Notes under the pieces: generated by a model
Database searches by the model: none
Seen by the model: only the letters and a program-made list of their open reading frames with translations
Told to the model about the DNA's origin: nothing
Translations under genes and position numbers: made by a program
Shown: piece after piece, positions 57,430 to 64,000 of the stretch
Position numbering within the stretch: position 1 is the first letter of the stretch
How the letters are laid out: every line of letters starts with the position of its first letter
Source of the DNA: Porphyridium purpureum
Taxonomy: Eukaryota > Rhodophyta > Bangiophyceae > Porphyridiales > Porphyridiaceae
DNA length: 64,000 nt
Reading direction: 5' to 3'
Assembly (NCBI GenBank): GCA_008690995.1
Contig: VRMN01000002.1
Location: 434,001 to 498,000 of the forward strand

Positions 57430-59781
57430 ATGGACGCCGGAGCGGACGAGCTCCAGGATGATCTCCTGAAGTATGTGCTGCGCGTCCACGAGGAGCTCAT
57501 GCGAGCCGTCGCCGCGCAGCGCGAGGGTCTGGATGGCGCTGCAGATGCTATGGCCCAGGGCGCGCACGAAGGCGGGCCGGCAGACGAAGAGGATGAGGTG
57601 GCCCTGCTGGTGCATAATGCGCTCGGCGAGCTGAAAGGCTACCTGAATGTGGTGGCGCGCCATCCGCGCGCGAGCAGGCTGCTCGAGGATTTCGCACGCT
57701 ACGCGTCCGACTCGGACATCCGCGAGCTCGTGCAGAGCCTTGTTCTGCAAGGCGGAGCGTCCAGGTTATCCCGCCTCGCCGAGCACCGCGCCGCTTCTCA
57801 CGTGCTTGAATCGGTTTTTCGATGCGTTTCGGACAAGTATCGAGCTGCCGCTTTGCGCGCAGGGCGCCCAGTCTCACTCGACGTCGTGCCGGCGGCGCAC
57901 GTTTTGGTGGACGTTGCAAAGCTCATGAGTGCAGATGTTTTTATGTCAATGGTGTCCGATGAGCGCGCTTCGCATGTCGTGCGCACGCTCATCAATTGCA
58001 TGTGCGGCACGCAAGGGCTTGAGGTAACCGAAAGGTCCGAGGACGATGGGAACTTGATCACCGTCACAAAGACGAGGTCTGCGCTCACCCAGAACAGCCG
58101 TGCCCGTCACGAAGGCACGCAGGACCCAGCAAACCTGGCCCGGCCCGAGCTGGCTCCGGATGCATACATTAAAGCAATCGTGCAGCTAGCCGACAGCCTT
58201 GTCGAGCTGGACATGCTACAGAGGCAGGAAATGGAGATTAAGGCGCCCGCCGCCCAAACACCAATGCAGGCGCTGTGCTTCCTGACGTCCGGTAGCACTG
58301 CGTTACAAACACTGCTTCTTGGTTTATTTGCTCACCAAAGTACAGAGGTGTGTCACTCTGCCGCGTTCGGGTTGGCGAAAGTGTTGGTGGCAGGTCAGCT
58401 TCTAGACTTGTGCTTCAATACTCCTGGCTCTCGCCTAGTCGAGTGTATTGTTTCAAACGTACCACCAGACTTGGTGGGCAGTCTGTATGCTGATAATTTC
58501 AAGGAGCACATGTTGGAACTTGCGGTGGATTTTCGCGGTAATTACGTTGTGCAGAGGCTGATTGAGGCCACAGCGAGCGAGCCTGGGCAATGCACAAAGG
58601 TCTTCAAAAACATCGTGGAAGAGCTGACCCCTCATTTTGAAACTCTATTTGAGCGTCGCCGATCGGGTGTCGTACTTGCCCTTCTTCGTGCGTGTGCAGC
58701 TTTCGGACGATGCGCTGCCACGGCTGTCCCGAAATCACAAGAAAAGATTCTCAAGGCGATTATCAAGGGCCTGGGAGGCACTGGCGCGGAAGATGGAGAG
58801 ACTAATTTGTTCCTTGAGGTGCTCTGCATGTCGGCCGATCACGCGGCGGAATGGCGACTGTACTGGGCTGACAAAACACTGGAGCATGCTCTACGCCTAG
58901 ACTTTGCGCGCCGTGACGGCTTGAGGGATCACCAAGAGAACTACCAAACCCCGCGGATACCGACCCTGGGCTCTCTGATTGTACAAAGTATTGTGAAGCT
59001 TCCCGTGTCCAAGCGCAAGGCCAAGTTTTCACGGTCCATGCAAACGCTGACCGAAATAGAGTGGGCCGCATTGATGGCAGACCGGTCAGGCAGCCCCGTT
59101 GTTGAAGTTTGTCTGCAGGAGCGATCTGTCGTGCCAGAGAAGACACAGTCTATCTTGTTTGAAGTGATCAAGAAGTCTGCAGCGATGCTATGCTGGAACT
59201 CATGCGGAAGTCGCGTGCTAGAGTGCGCCTATCGATGCGAAACGGATGTTACTAAGAAAAGAGACTTGGTCCAGGAATTGGTGACACAGGAAAAAGATGT
59301 TAGCTCAAGTCCCTACGGCTCGTTTGTCGCAAAGGCATGTCATATCCACCAGTTCAAGTCTGATCCGAGGGCGTGGGCTATCAGAGAACGATCGCAAATG
59401 ACTAGGCAGAATTTGCTGGATGATGTGCTTAGCGTGCCGCATCACAGTCAAACCGCCATGCCTCATCCCCGAAATGAAAGAAAACGCGCATCCATTCCGA
59501 GCCTGAACTCACCAGAGTCAAACCGGTCGAAGGTGTCTCGAATTGATGAGATTGCGGACGCGCTCGCGGATCGAAAACAAAAGGACGATGTCACAAAGCC
59601 GGATGAGCAAGGAGGCACCGGGAGCAGGGAAGCGTCCAAAGTTGAACATGCACGTCTTTCAGAGGAGGAGGGAGAGCGATTGCGAAGAATCGTCGAAGCG
59701 ACCATCACAGGGAACGGAGCAAAGTTAAATGAGAGCGCGAAGAGATCAAAGACGTTAAAACAGAAGCGAGTGTCAAAGTAA
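57430..59781 (+). CDS. NOP9: NOP9-like Pumilio-repeat nucleolar protein
   Basis: 783 residues, one exon, from the ATG at 57430. NOP9 binds 18S pre-rRNA with an array of divergent Pumilio repeats and delays its final cleavage during small-subunit assembly. Repeats spread over about 60-640 show the NOP9 phrasing 'ASHVLESVF', 'ASHVVRTLINCMCG', 'GSRLVECIVSN', 'FRGNYVVQRLIEA', 'GSPVVEVCLQ', 'CGSRVLECAYRC' and 'YGSFVAKACH'. The tail is basic and Lys-rich with 'KRSKTLKQKRVSK', as expected for nucleolar targeting. PUM3/Puf6 is the alternative but has a different repeat arrangement and a CPL domain that I do not see. Confidence 0.82.
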   Translation: MDAGADELQDDLLKYVLRVHEELMRAVAAQREGLDGAADAMAQGAHEGGPADEEDEVALLVHNALGELKGYLNVVARHPRASRLLEDFARYASDSDIRELVQSLVLQGGASRLSRLAEHRAASHVLESVFRCVSDKYRAAALRAGRPVSLDVVPAAHVLVDVAKLMSADVFMSMVSDERASHVVRTLINCMCGTQGLEVTERSEDDGNLITVTKTRSALTQNSRARHEGTQDPANLARPELAPDAYIKAIVQLADSLVELDMLQRQEMEIKAPAAQTPMQALCFLTSGSTALQTLLLGLFAHQSTEVCHSAAFGLAKVLVAGQLLDLCFNTPGSRLVECIVSNVPPDLVGSLYADNFKEHMLELAVDFRGNYVVQRLIEATASEPGQCTKVFKNIVEELTPHFETLFERRRSGVVLALLRACAAFGRCAATAVPKSQEKILKAIIKGLGGTGAEDGETNLFLEVLCMSADHAAEWRLYWADKTLEHALRLDFARRDGLRDHQENYQTPRIPTLGSLIVQSIVKLPVSKRKAKFSRSMQTLTEIEWAALMADRSGSPVVEVCLQERSVVPEKTQSILFEVIKKSAAMLCWNSCGSRVLECAYRCETDVTKKRDLVQELVTQEKDVSSSPYGSFVAKACHIHQFKSDPRAWAIRERSQMTRQNLLDDVLSVPHHSQTAMPHPRNERKRASIPSLNSPESNRSKVSRIDEIADALADRKQKDDVTKPDEQGGTGSREASKVEHARLSEEEGERLRRIVEATITGNGAKLNESAKRSKTLKQKRVSK

Positions 59782-59883
59782 GCGATTCATTTCGCCCGTC
59801 GCTTTGCTTGTTTCCTTTGCATTTGCCAACGTATTCCAAAAAGAAACTGATCCAAAAGCAAAGCAAGCCTTTTGACCTTGTTG

Positions 59884-60906
59884 CTAGCTCTCTTGTGGGA
59901 CCGGCTTGGCGCGCACCTTCCGTTTTGGAGGGATATTCTTGCGCCTGTAAAAGTAGATCGCGTACGCCGACAGGATAATCGACAGCAAGAACCATGTGAC
60001 GGCGTAATCAATGTGCGTCCGAGGCATGGTTGGAAAACGGTAAAAGTCCTCTAACCCCTTTGGAAATAGTTGCTGAGAATCGTCGCCGCGCCGGGCGAGA
60101 TCAATAGCCTCAACGTATCCCAGACACTCGGTCGCATTCGGATAAAGTGAAATGGTAAGCGCGTCCAAATCAATCCAGTGCCAAGTGCCTTTCTCAGGAA
60201 CATTTTCTGGTGTCCACGTACGCCTAGAGTCTCCTGCACCGACTATGGCGTCAAACTCAACAATGTCGTCGGCCCTTTGGAGAGCTGGATCCCACTCGGC
60301 TTTCGGACGCTTGCTCATCCGATTGGATACCCATCCGCGGTTGACGAGGATTCTTTCCTCGAACTTTCCGTCCCTCAAGACACGCAAAGGGGTCAGTACA
60401 AGAGCACCGGTGGCGCCGCCCCAGGCCTTGACCTTTTCAGGGGTGGCTATCGGTGCGGAACGCGGCAGCACAAGGACGGTCTTATCGTGTTCCAGTACAC
60501 CTTGGACGCGCACCCGCCTGTACGGGTTCAGTACATCTCCGTCACCGACCGCGCGGTGCCATTCGACAGGATCCTGTAGCAGCGCGGCTTCGCGCTCAGC
60601 AACTTTGGCTCTTTTCTCCTGCAGTCTCATCACTTGCCAGCAGCCCAGCCCGAAAGAAACCACAGCCGGAACTGTAAAGAAAGCGGCCCAGGAAGCCCGG
60701 GACCGTGTGAAAATGTGCTCATTCAGACTGCTACGCTCCCCTTCCTGATGTTGTGACGCACCGCCCGACGACGTGGAGGCGGCCGGCGACTCCGAGGCAA
60801 GCGCTCGGCGCACCTGTCTTCTGGACATGTCATGACATTGGGTTCCTCCGCGACCCAAGATGGGCAGGCATCTTTCAGCACACATCTTACGCAGTACAGA
60901 CCGCAT
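59884..60906 (-). CDS. SURF1: SURF1, cytochrome c oxidase assembly factor
   Basis: 340 residues from the ATG at 60904-60906, one exon. SURF1 sits in the inner mitochondrial membrane and helps insert heme a into COX1. It has an Arg/Ser/Ala-rich leader of about 60 residues, a first membrane span at about 72-90 ('FFTVPAVVSFGLGCWQVMRL', the signature 'GxWQ..R' with Gly, Trp and Gln present), 'NPYRRVRVQGVLEHDKTVLV', 'GALVLTPLRV', 'ILVNRGWVSN', 'IDLDALT', and a second span near the C-terminus in 'HIDYAVTWFLLSIILSAYAI' ('H..YA.TWF' is typical). All hallmark positions are intact. It is convergent with NOP9, 102 bases apart. Confidence 0.96.
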   Translation of the reverse strand: MRSVLRKMCAERCLPILGRGGTQCHDMSRRQVRRALASESPAASTSSGGASQHQEGERSSLNEHIFTRSRASWAAFFTVPAVVSFGLGCWQVMRLQEKRAKVAEREAALLQDPVEWHRAVGDGDVLNPYRRVRVQGVLEHDKTVLVLPRSAPIATPEKVKAWGGATGALVLTPLRVLRDGKFEERILVNRGWVSNRMSKRPKAEWDPALQRADDIVEFDAIVGAGDSRRTWTPENVPEKGTWHWIDLDALTISLYPNATECLGYVEAIDLARRGDDSQQLFPKGLEDFYRFPTMPRTHIDYAVTWFLLSIILSAYAIYFYRRKNIPPKRKVRAKPVPQES

Positions 60907-61104
60907 CTCGTTCGTGTATGGATGGGAATCCGCGCCGCGCGACTGGCAAAAGCACAGAAAACCTCGGCATCAGTTGCATCGCACGCCTGCATCCACCTTG
61001 CAAATTCCGAGTGGGGACGAATGAAGTTCGGTATATTTACGACGTGGTTGAATGATAGGGTCTCTGGAGTGTGCAAGGTCAAAGCTCGGCGACAGACGGG
61101 GGGC

Positions 61105-62220
61105 CTAGACCTGTGCTACAAAAGCGTGCACGATGCTTGCAACCTCTTGAAGCTGCTGAGCCTCGTCCATGCTAGCCGGAAGATCCCATGGCTGGAATTC
61201 GTAGCTAAGGAACTGTCTGTGGTTCGCACCCGGTAAGATCGTCATTGCGGTTTTTGCTGGCATTCTCTGCTCGTGATCGGCCTCCATCCACTTGATAAAG
61301 TCTTGTGGGCTGGCCCACGCATCATGAGAGCCAACAATGGCGAGATACTTGATTCCGCGATCGATAATCTTTTGTCTTGGCTTGCATCCCATCGAAACAA
61401 TGCCGTGAATCTGAGCAACTACCTGCCGATTGCGCAAGGAGTCTATGGCCGCGAGTATTCCGGCAGAGTGAACCAGCAAGGTAAATTCGAATGGCTCTCT
61501 GTTTTTGTCCGATGTGCTCACAGCCATTCGGTCTGCGAGCGCCTTTCGCATGCTTTGCATTGTGAAATAAACGAGGGACCCATCGACAGGTATTGCATAT
61601 GGGAAGCGACACACTCCCACTGCGATGCCCCCGCGGGCAAGTAAGCGTGCCAGGGGTAGCGCTGCGTCTGCGTCCACAAGGTAGCCCGTCAGAAGCACGA
61701 CACCGTGCGTGAAAGCCGGCGCGGAATCATCGTACACAAGGATGTACTCCTCCGTTCTCCGTATACACGTAGAGTCTTCACCGCTGAAGAGCGAGCCCTG
61801 CACGCCGGGCGTTGCCTTTTGCGGCGTCGCCGTCACGATACTGATCGCGCAGCGCAGCCCATCACGAGCAACTTGCATGAGTGTCAGAGCCGGGCGCGTC
61901 TTCAACCATCGGTGCACGACAATGAGTGGGAAAGACAGAACGAATACTGCACCTTGTACGAGCAAGAGAGCACGCGCGTTCCTTCTAACCAACGCACGCC
62001 TGGCCTCATAGTCGTACACTCCGGCTGATTCGTCTCCTTCTCCGTCCGTCTTTCCGAGCGACGCACGGGAGCGAGTGGGCGTGGCGACTTGTAGGCTAAA
62101 ATACAACGCCAGCGCGAGAAAGAGACACAGCATGATCACCAACGGGACGCCGGCCTGCGCCGCGCAACCCCATGGCGCCGTCCCGCAGCCGGCCTGCTCT
62201 GTACCCATTTGTGCGTTCAC
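61105..62220 (-). CDS. Membrane-anchored alpha/beta hydrolase
   Basis: 371 residues from the ATG at 62218-62220; Met30 (62131-62133) directly before the hydrophobic segment is an alternative. Hydrophobic spans at about 28-45 and 84-100 suggest membrane attachment. The hydrolase part resembles the abhydrolase-5 group: 'GVVLLTGYLVDADAALPLA', 'LLARGGIAVGVCRFPYA', nucleophile Ser in 'LLVHSAGILAAIDSL' (motif HSAG), an acidic turn in 'IVGSHDAW', and catalytic His in 'LPGANHRQF'. The substrate is unknown. Its first coding bases overlap those of the GNAT gene on the other strand. Confidence 0.82.
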   Translation of the reverse strand: MNAQMGTEQAGCGTAPWGCAAQAGVPLVIMLCLFLALALYFSLQVATPTRSRASLGKTDGEGDESAGVYDYEARRALVRRNARALLLVQGAVFVLSFPLIVVHRWLKTRPALTLMQVARDGLRCAISIVTATPQKATPGVQGSLFSGEDSTCIRRTEEYILVYDDSAPAFTHGVVLLTGYLVDADAALPLARLLARGGIAVGVCRFPYAIPVDGSLVYFTMQSMRKALADRMAVSTSDKNREPFEFTLLVHSAGILAAIDSLRNRQVVAQIHGIVSMGCKPRQKIIDRGIKYLAIVGSHDAWASPQDFIKWMEADHEQRMPAKTAMTILPGANHRQFLSYEFQPWDLPASMDEAQQLQEVASIVHAFVAQV

Positions 62221-62812
62221 TCTGGGACAGCTTTTCGGGGCGCGTAAGCCCTCGCTGAAGAATAAGCGCTACGCGCTGGTCTGCAAGGCGTCTGGTGGTG
62301 GCGGGGAGGACGGGCACGCTTCACCGCGATTGGTTTTGAGGCAAGGGCGTAAGCAGGACCTCGCATTTATCCGCAAAAGCCTGTTCGCAGAGTCGATGAA
62401 TCCTACCATTGCCGGCGTCGAGCGTTTTGTGGTTGCCGAGACAGCGGAAGAAGGGCTCAGCGACGAGGAGGGCTCGCGCAAAGTTGTCGGATTTGGTCAA
62501 GTTCGACCCGTCTCGGATTCAGCCCAAGAGCTTGCCTCCGTCTTTGTTGAAAGGGAATACAGAAGGCGCGGCATTGCGTCCGCAGTGATACAAGAGCTTG
62601 TGACATTGCATGCGGAGGATGAGCGGGGGATATATTTGATGACGCTCAGTCGAACTGTAGGGCTTTACGAAGCGCTTGGCTTCCGTTCGATTCCCGCAAG
62701 CGAGCTGCCTTTAAGCATGCGGGTAGAATTCTTGCTCGGGCGTGTCGTCGCGCGAATAGCGGCAGGCGGGGAGTCGCTCGCCGCCATGCGACTTTTGACT
62801 CCTCAGAAGTGA
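62132..62812 (+). CDS. GNAT acetyltransferase with plastid-type leader
   Basis: 226 residues from the ATG at 62132. The first 55 residues are Ala/Pro/Lys/Ser-rich with 'RYALVCKASGG' just before the domain, like a plastid transit peptide. The GNAT fold follows: 'LVLRQGRKQDLAFIRKSL', 'KVVGFGQVRPVSDSAQELASV' and the acetyl-CoA loop 'VEREYRRRGIASAVIQELV', then 'YEALGFR' near the end. GNAT enzymes acetylate amines with acetyl-CoA; plastid members acetylate proteins or small amines. The substrate cannot be told. The start overlaps the opposite gene by 89 bases; a start inside the domain is less likely because the leader reads well. Confidence 0.82.
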   Translation: MITNGTPACAAQPHGAVPQPACSVPICAFTLGQLFGARKPSLKNKRYALVCKASGGGGEDGHASPRLVLRQGRKQDLAFIRKSLFAESMNPTIAGVERFVVAETAEEGLSDEEGSRKVVGFGQVRPVSDSAQELASVFVEREYRRRGIASAVIQELVTLHAEDERGIYLMTLSRTVGLYEALGFRSIPASELPLSMRVEFLLGRVVARIAAGGESLAAMRLLTPQK

Positions 62813-63417
62813 TGGACCTCAGACGTCGAAGAGACACCCTCAATCGGCAGGGCGCTTGTGTATGCCCTCACTGCGTCTTTCATTTCTACTCGTGACCAGA
62901 TCTTTTGAGCGGGTCTAGTTGAATTGGTTCGCGATTCTGCTCGGCGTGCTAGCGTGCGCTCTTTCTGTGATGTCGTTTTGCGAGTGCGCGACCTGGATGC
63001 AGAAGCGAGCTCACAGCTAGCGATGCTCAATGTGGCCGACGAATATTACGGTGGCTGAAGGACTCATTGGCAGCACAGTTCTTCCCCGAAATCGTGTTTG
63101 TCTCGGTACCCAGACGGAATGCACTCTTCCGAGATAGCTTGTGTCATCTCCGCACTTTAGATTCGCTCGTTCCGGTCTGTATTGAAGGACCTAATGTTGA
63201 AAGCCTTTGCGGCTAATTATATGGCCTCGGTCCCTTTATGTGTGTAGGTGGGTGGGTGAATGCCTCCACGGACTGTTCGTGCTTCAAGTTTCACTCTATA
63301 TTTCAGAAATACATGTCGAAGCCTATCGGTGCATGCTCATTTACAGCAATGCAAAATCACAAGACAGAAGACGTAGCCTGCTCCTCCGCTCTGCGCGTCA
63401 TTTTTTCAGTAGGCTCG
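62813..63417. other. Intergenic stretch
   Basis: Between the GNAT gene and the 3' end of the last gene. Short Ser/Arg-rich frames only. Nothing recognised. Confidence 0.4.
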
Positions 63418-64000
63418 TTACGGCATGGTGTAATCTTGTTTTAAGGCCGGCAAAAGCTCTCGTTCAATGAGCTCCAGTACATTGTGGAGCTCTTCGATGC
63501 TACCTGGCGCGCACGTGCGCACCAAAACGAACGTCATGATGAAGGTCAGCTTTCGTCCCGAGCCATTACATAACAGGGCAATAAACGCATTATGACGTCG
63601 AGCCCTGCGTGTTCTCGAAATGGGAGGTATACTTACCGTAATTTGCCTGGATAGCATGTTCGCAAACTCCTGCACTATATTCTGCAGCGGTCACCTGCAC
63701 AGCACGTAGAGGAAGACCAACGTATTGAAATCATCAAAACGGGTGAGATGTTAGCATGGCTTTGAATCAATCTTGTCATCAACGTGGCAAACGAGCGACC
63801 ACACTTTGAGAGCTGCACTTGAGTATGCACATTTGAACGTGGACAACGCAAGCAAGGCGAAATTACCTACGTCTTCTTCAAGTCGGTTGAGACGCTCATT
63901 GGTTTGACGCATGTGTACGTTCCAGGACATGGGCTTTTCAAACGATAACTTTTTGCGCGACGCGGCGGGCGTCTCTGCACCAAACTGTCCGATTTGGCGT
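63418..64000 (-). CDS. 3' end of an intron-rich unknown gene (partial)
   Basis: Three exons can be joined on the minus strand: 63871-64000 (open to the window edge), 63637-63681 and 63418-63549, with introns of 189 and 87 bases. Donors are GTAGGT and GTAAGT; acceptors are CTGCAG and GAAAG. All joins are in phase 0. The visible tail reads 'KPMSWNVHMRQTNERLNRLE', 'NIVQEFANMLSRQIT', then 'TFIMTFVLVRTCAPGSIEEL', and ends 'ERELLPALKQDYTMP': a helical, probably coiled protein. I do not recognise it. The last acceptor is the least certain join. Confidence 0.55.

Noticed and set aside
1-64000. Search for virus-like elements, retrotransposons or DNA transposons
   Set aside because: No reverse transcriptase, integrase, capsid or transposase motifs and no long terminal or inverted repeats were noticed on either strand.

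Overview
The window looks like nuclear DNA of a unicellular red alga, possibly Porphyridium-like. This is inference. The support is: tightly packed genes of about 55-57% GC, most uninterrupted and a few with short GT-AG introns; plastid-type proteins (a RETICULATA-related protein, a DUF1995 protein, a GNAT enzyme with a transit-like leader); a sterol C8-isomerase; and a tRNA gene that appears split by an extra intron in the D-loop, a trait known from red algal nuclear genomes. I see no bacterial operons, CRISPR array, insertion sequence or virus-like element.

Layout, left to right. 0-14 kb: end of an unknown gene, a calcium-dependent protein kinase, a protein with a degenerate hemerythrin-like domain, the interrupted tRNA, a possible alkaline-phosphatase-fold protein, an acidic organelle-like protein, an MBOAT lysophospholipid acyltransferase, a UBE2C-type E2, two unknown minus-strand frames and a tRNA-Gln(CUG). 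14-24 kb: ATP synthase subunit e, a DUF455 ferritin-like protein, a small membrane protein, VPS54, then about 3 kb that I cannot resolve. 24-35 kb: a large second member of the hemerythrin-like family, the organellar Qri7/TsaD enzyme, a three-RRM protein whose four exons I could join, ERG2, a lipocalin and a thiamine-phosphate-synthase-like protein. 35-46 kb: CMC2 with a decayed tandem copy, an OSBP-related protein, dymeclin, an unknown small protein, DUF1995, YIPF6 (two exons) and a RETICULATA-related protein. 46-64 kb: a FAM185A-like protein, a decayed gene, V-ATPase subunit F (two exons), a TRIP12/UPL3-type HECT ligase interrupted by a one-base shift at a run of eight C, NOP9, SURF1, an alpha/beta hydrolase overlapping head-to-head with a GNAT enzyme, and the 3' end of an intron-rich unknown gene.

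The genes are a normal eukaryotic mix rather than one pathway. Mitochondrial respiratory-chain functions recur (ATP synthase e, CMC2, SURF1, Qri7), as do Golgi/endosome trafficking (VPS54, dymeclin, YIPF6, OSBP-related, V-ATPase F) and ubiquitin (UBE2C, TRIP12). The observations that seem most worth following are the interrupted tRNA, the family of degenerate hemerythrin-like proteins with N-terminal repeats, and two short motifs (GTACAGT and a TTAACGG type) that recur in the gaps upstream of many otherwise unrelated genes.
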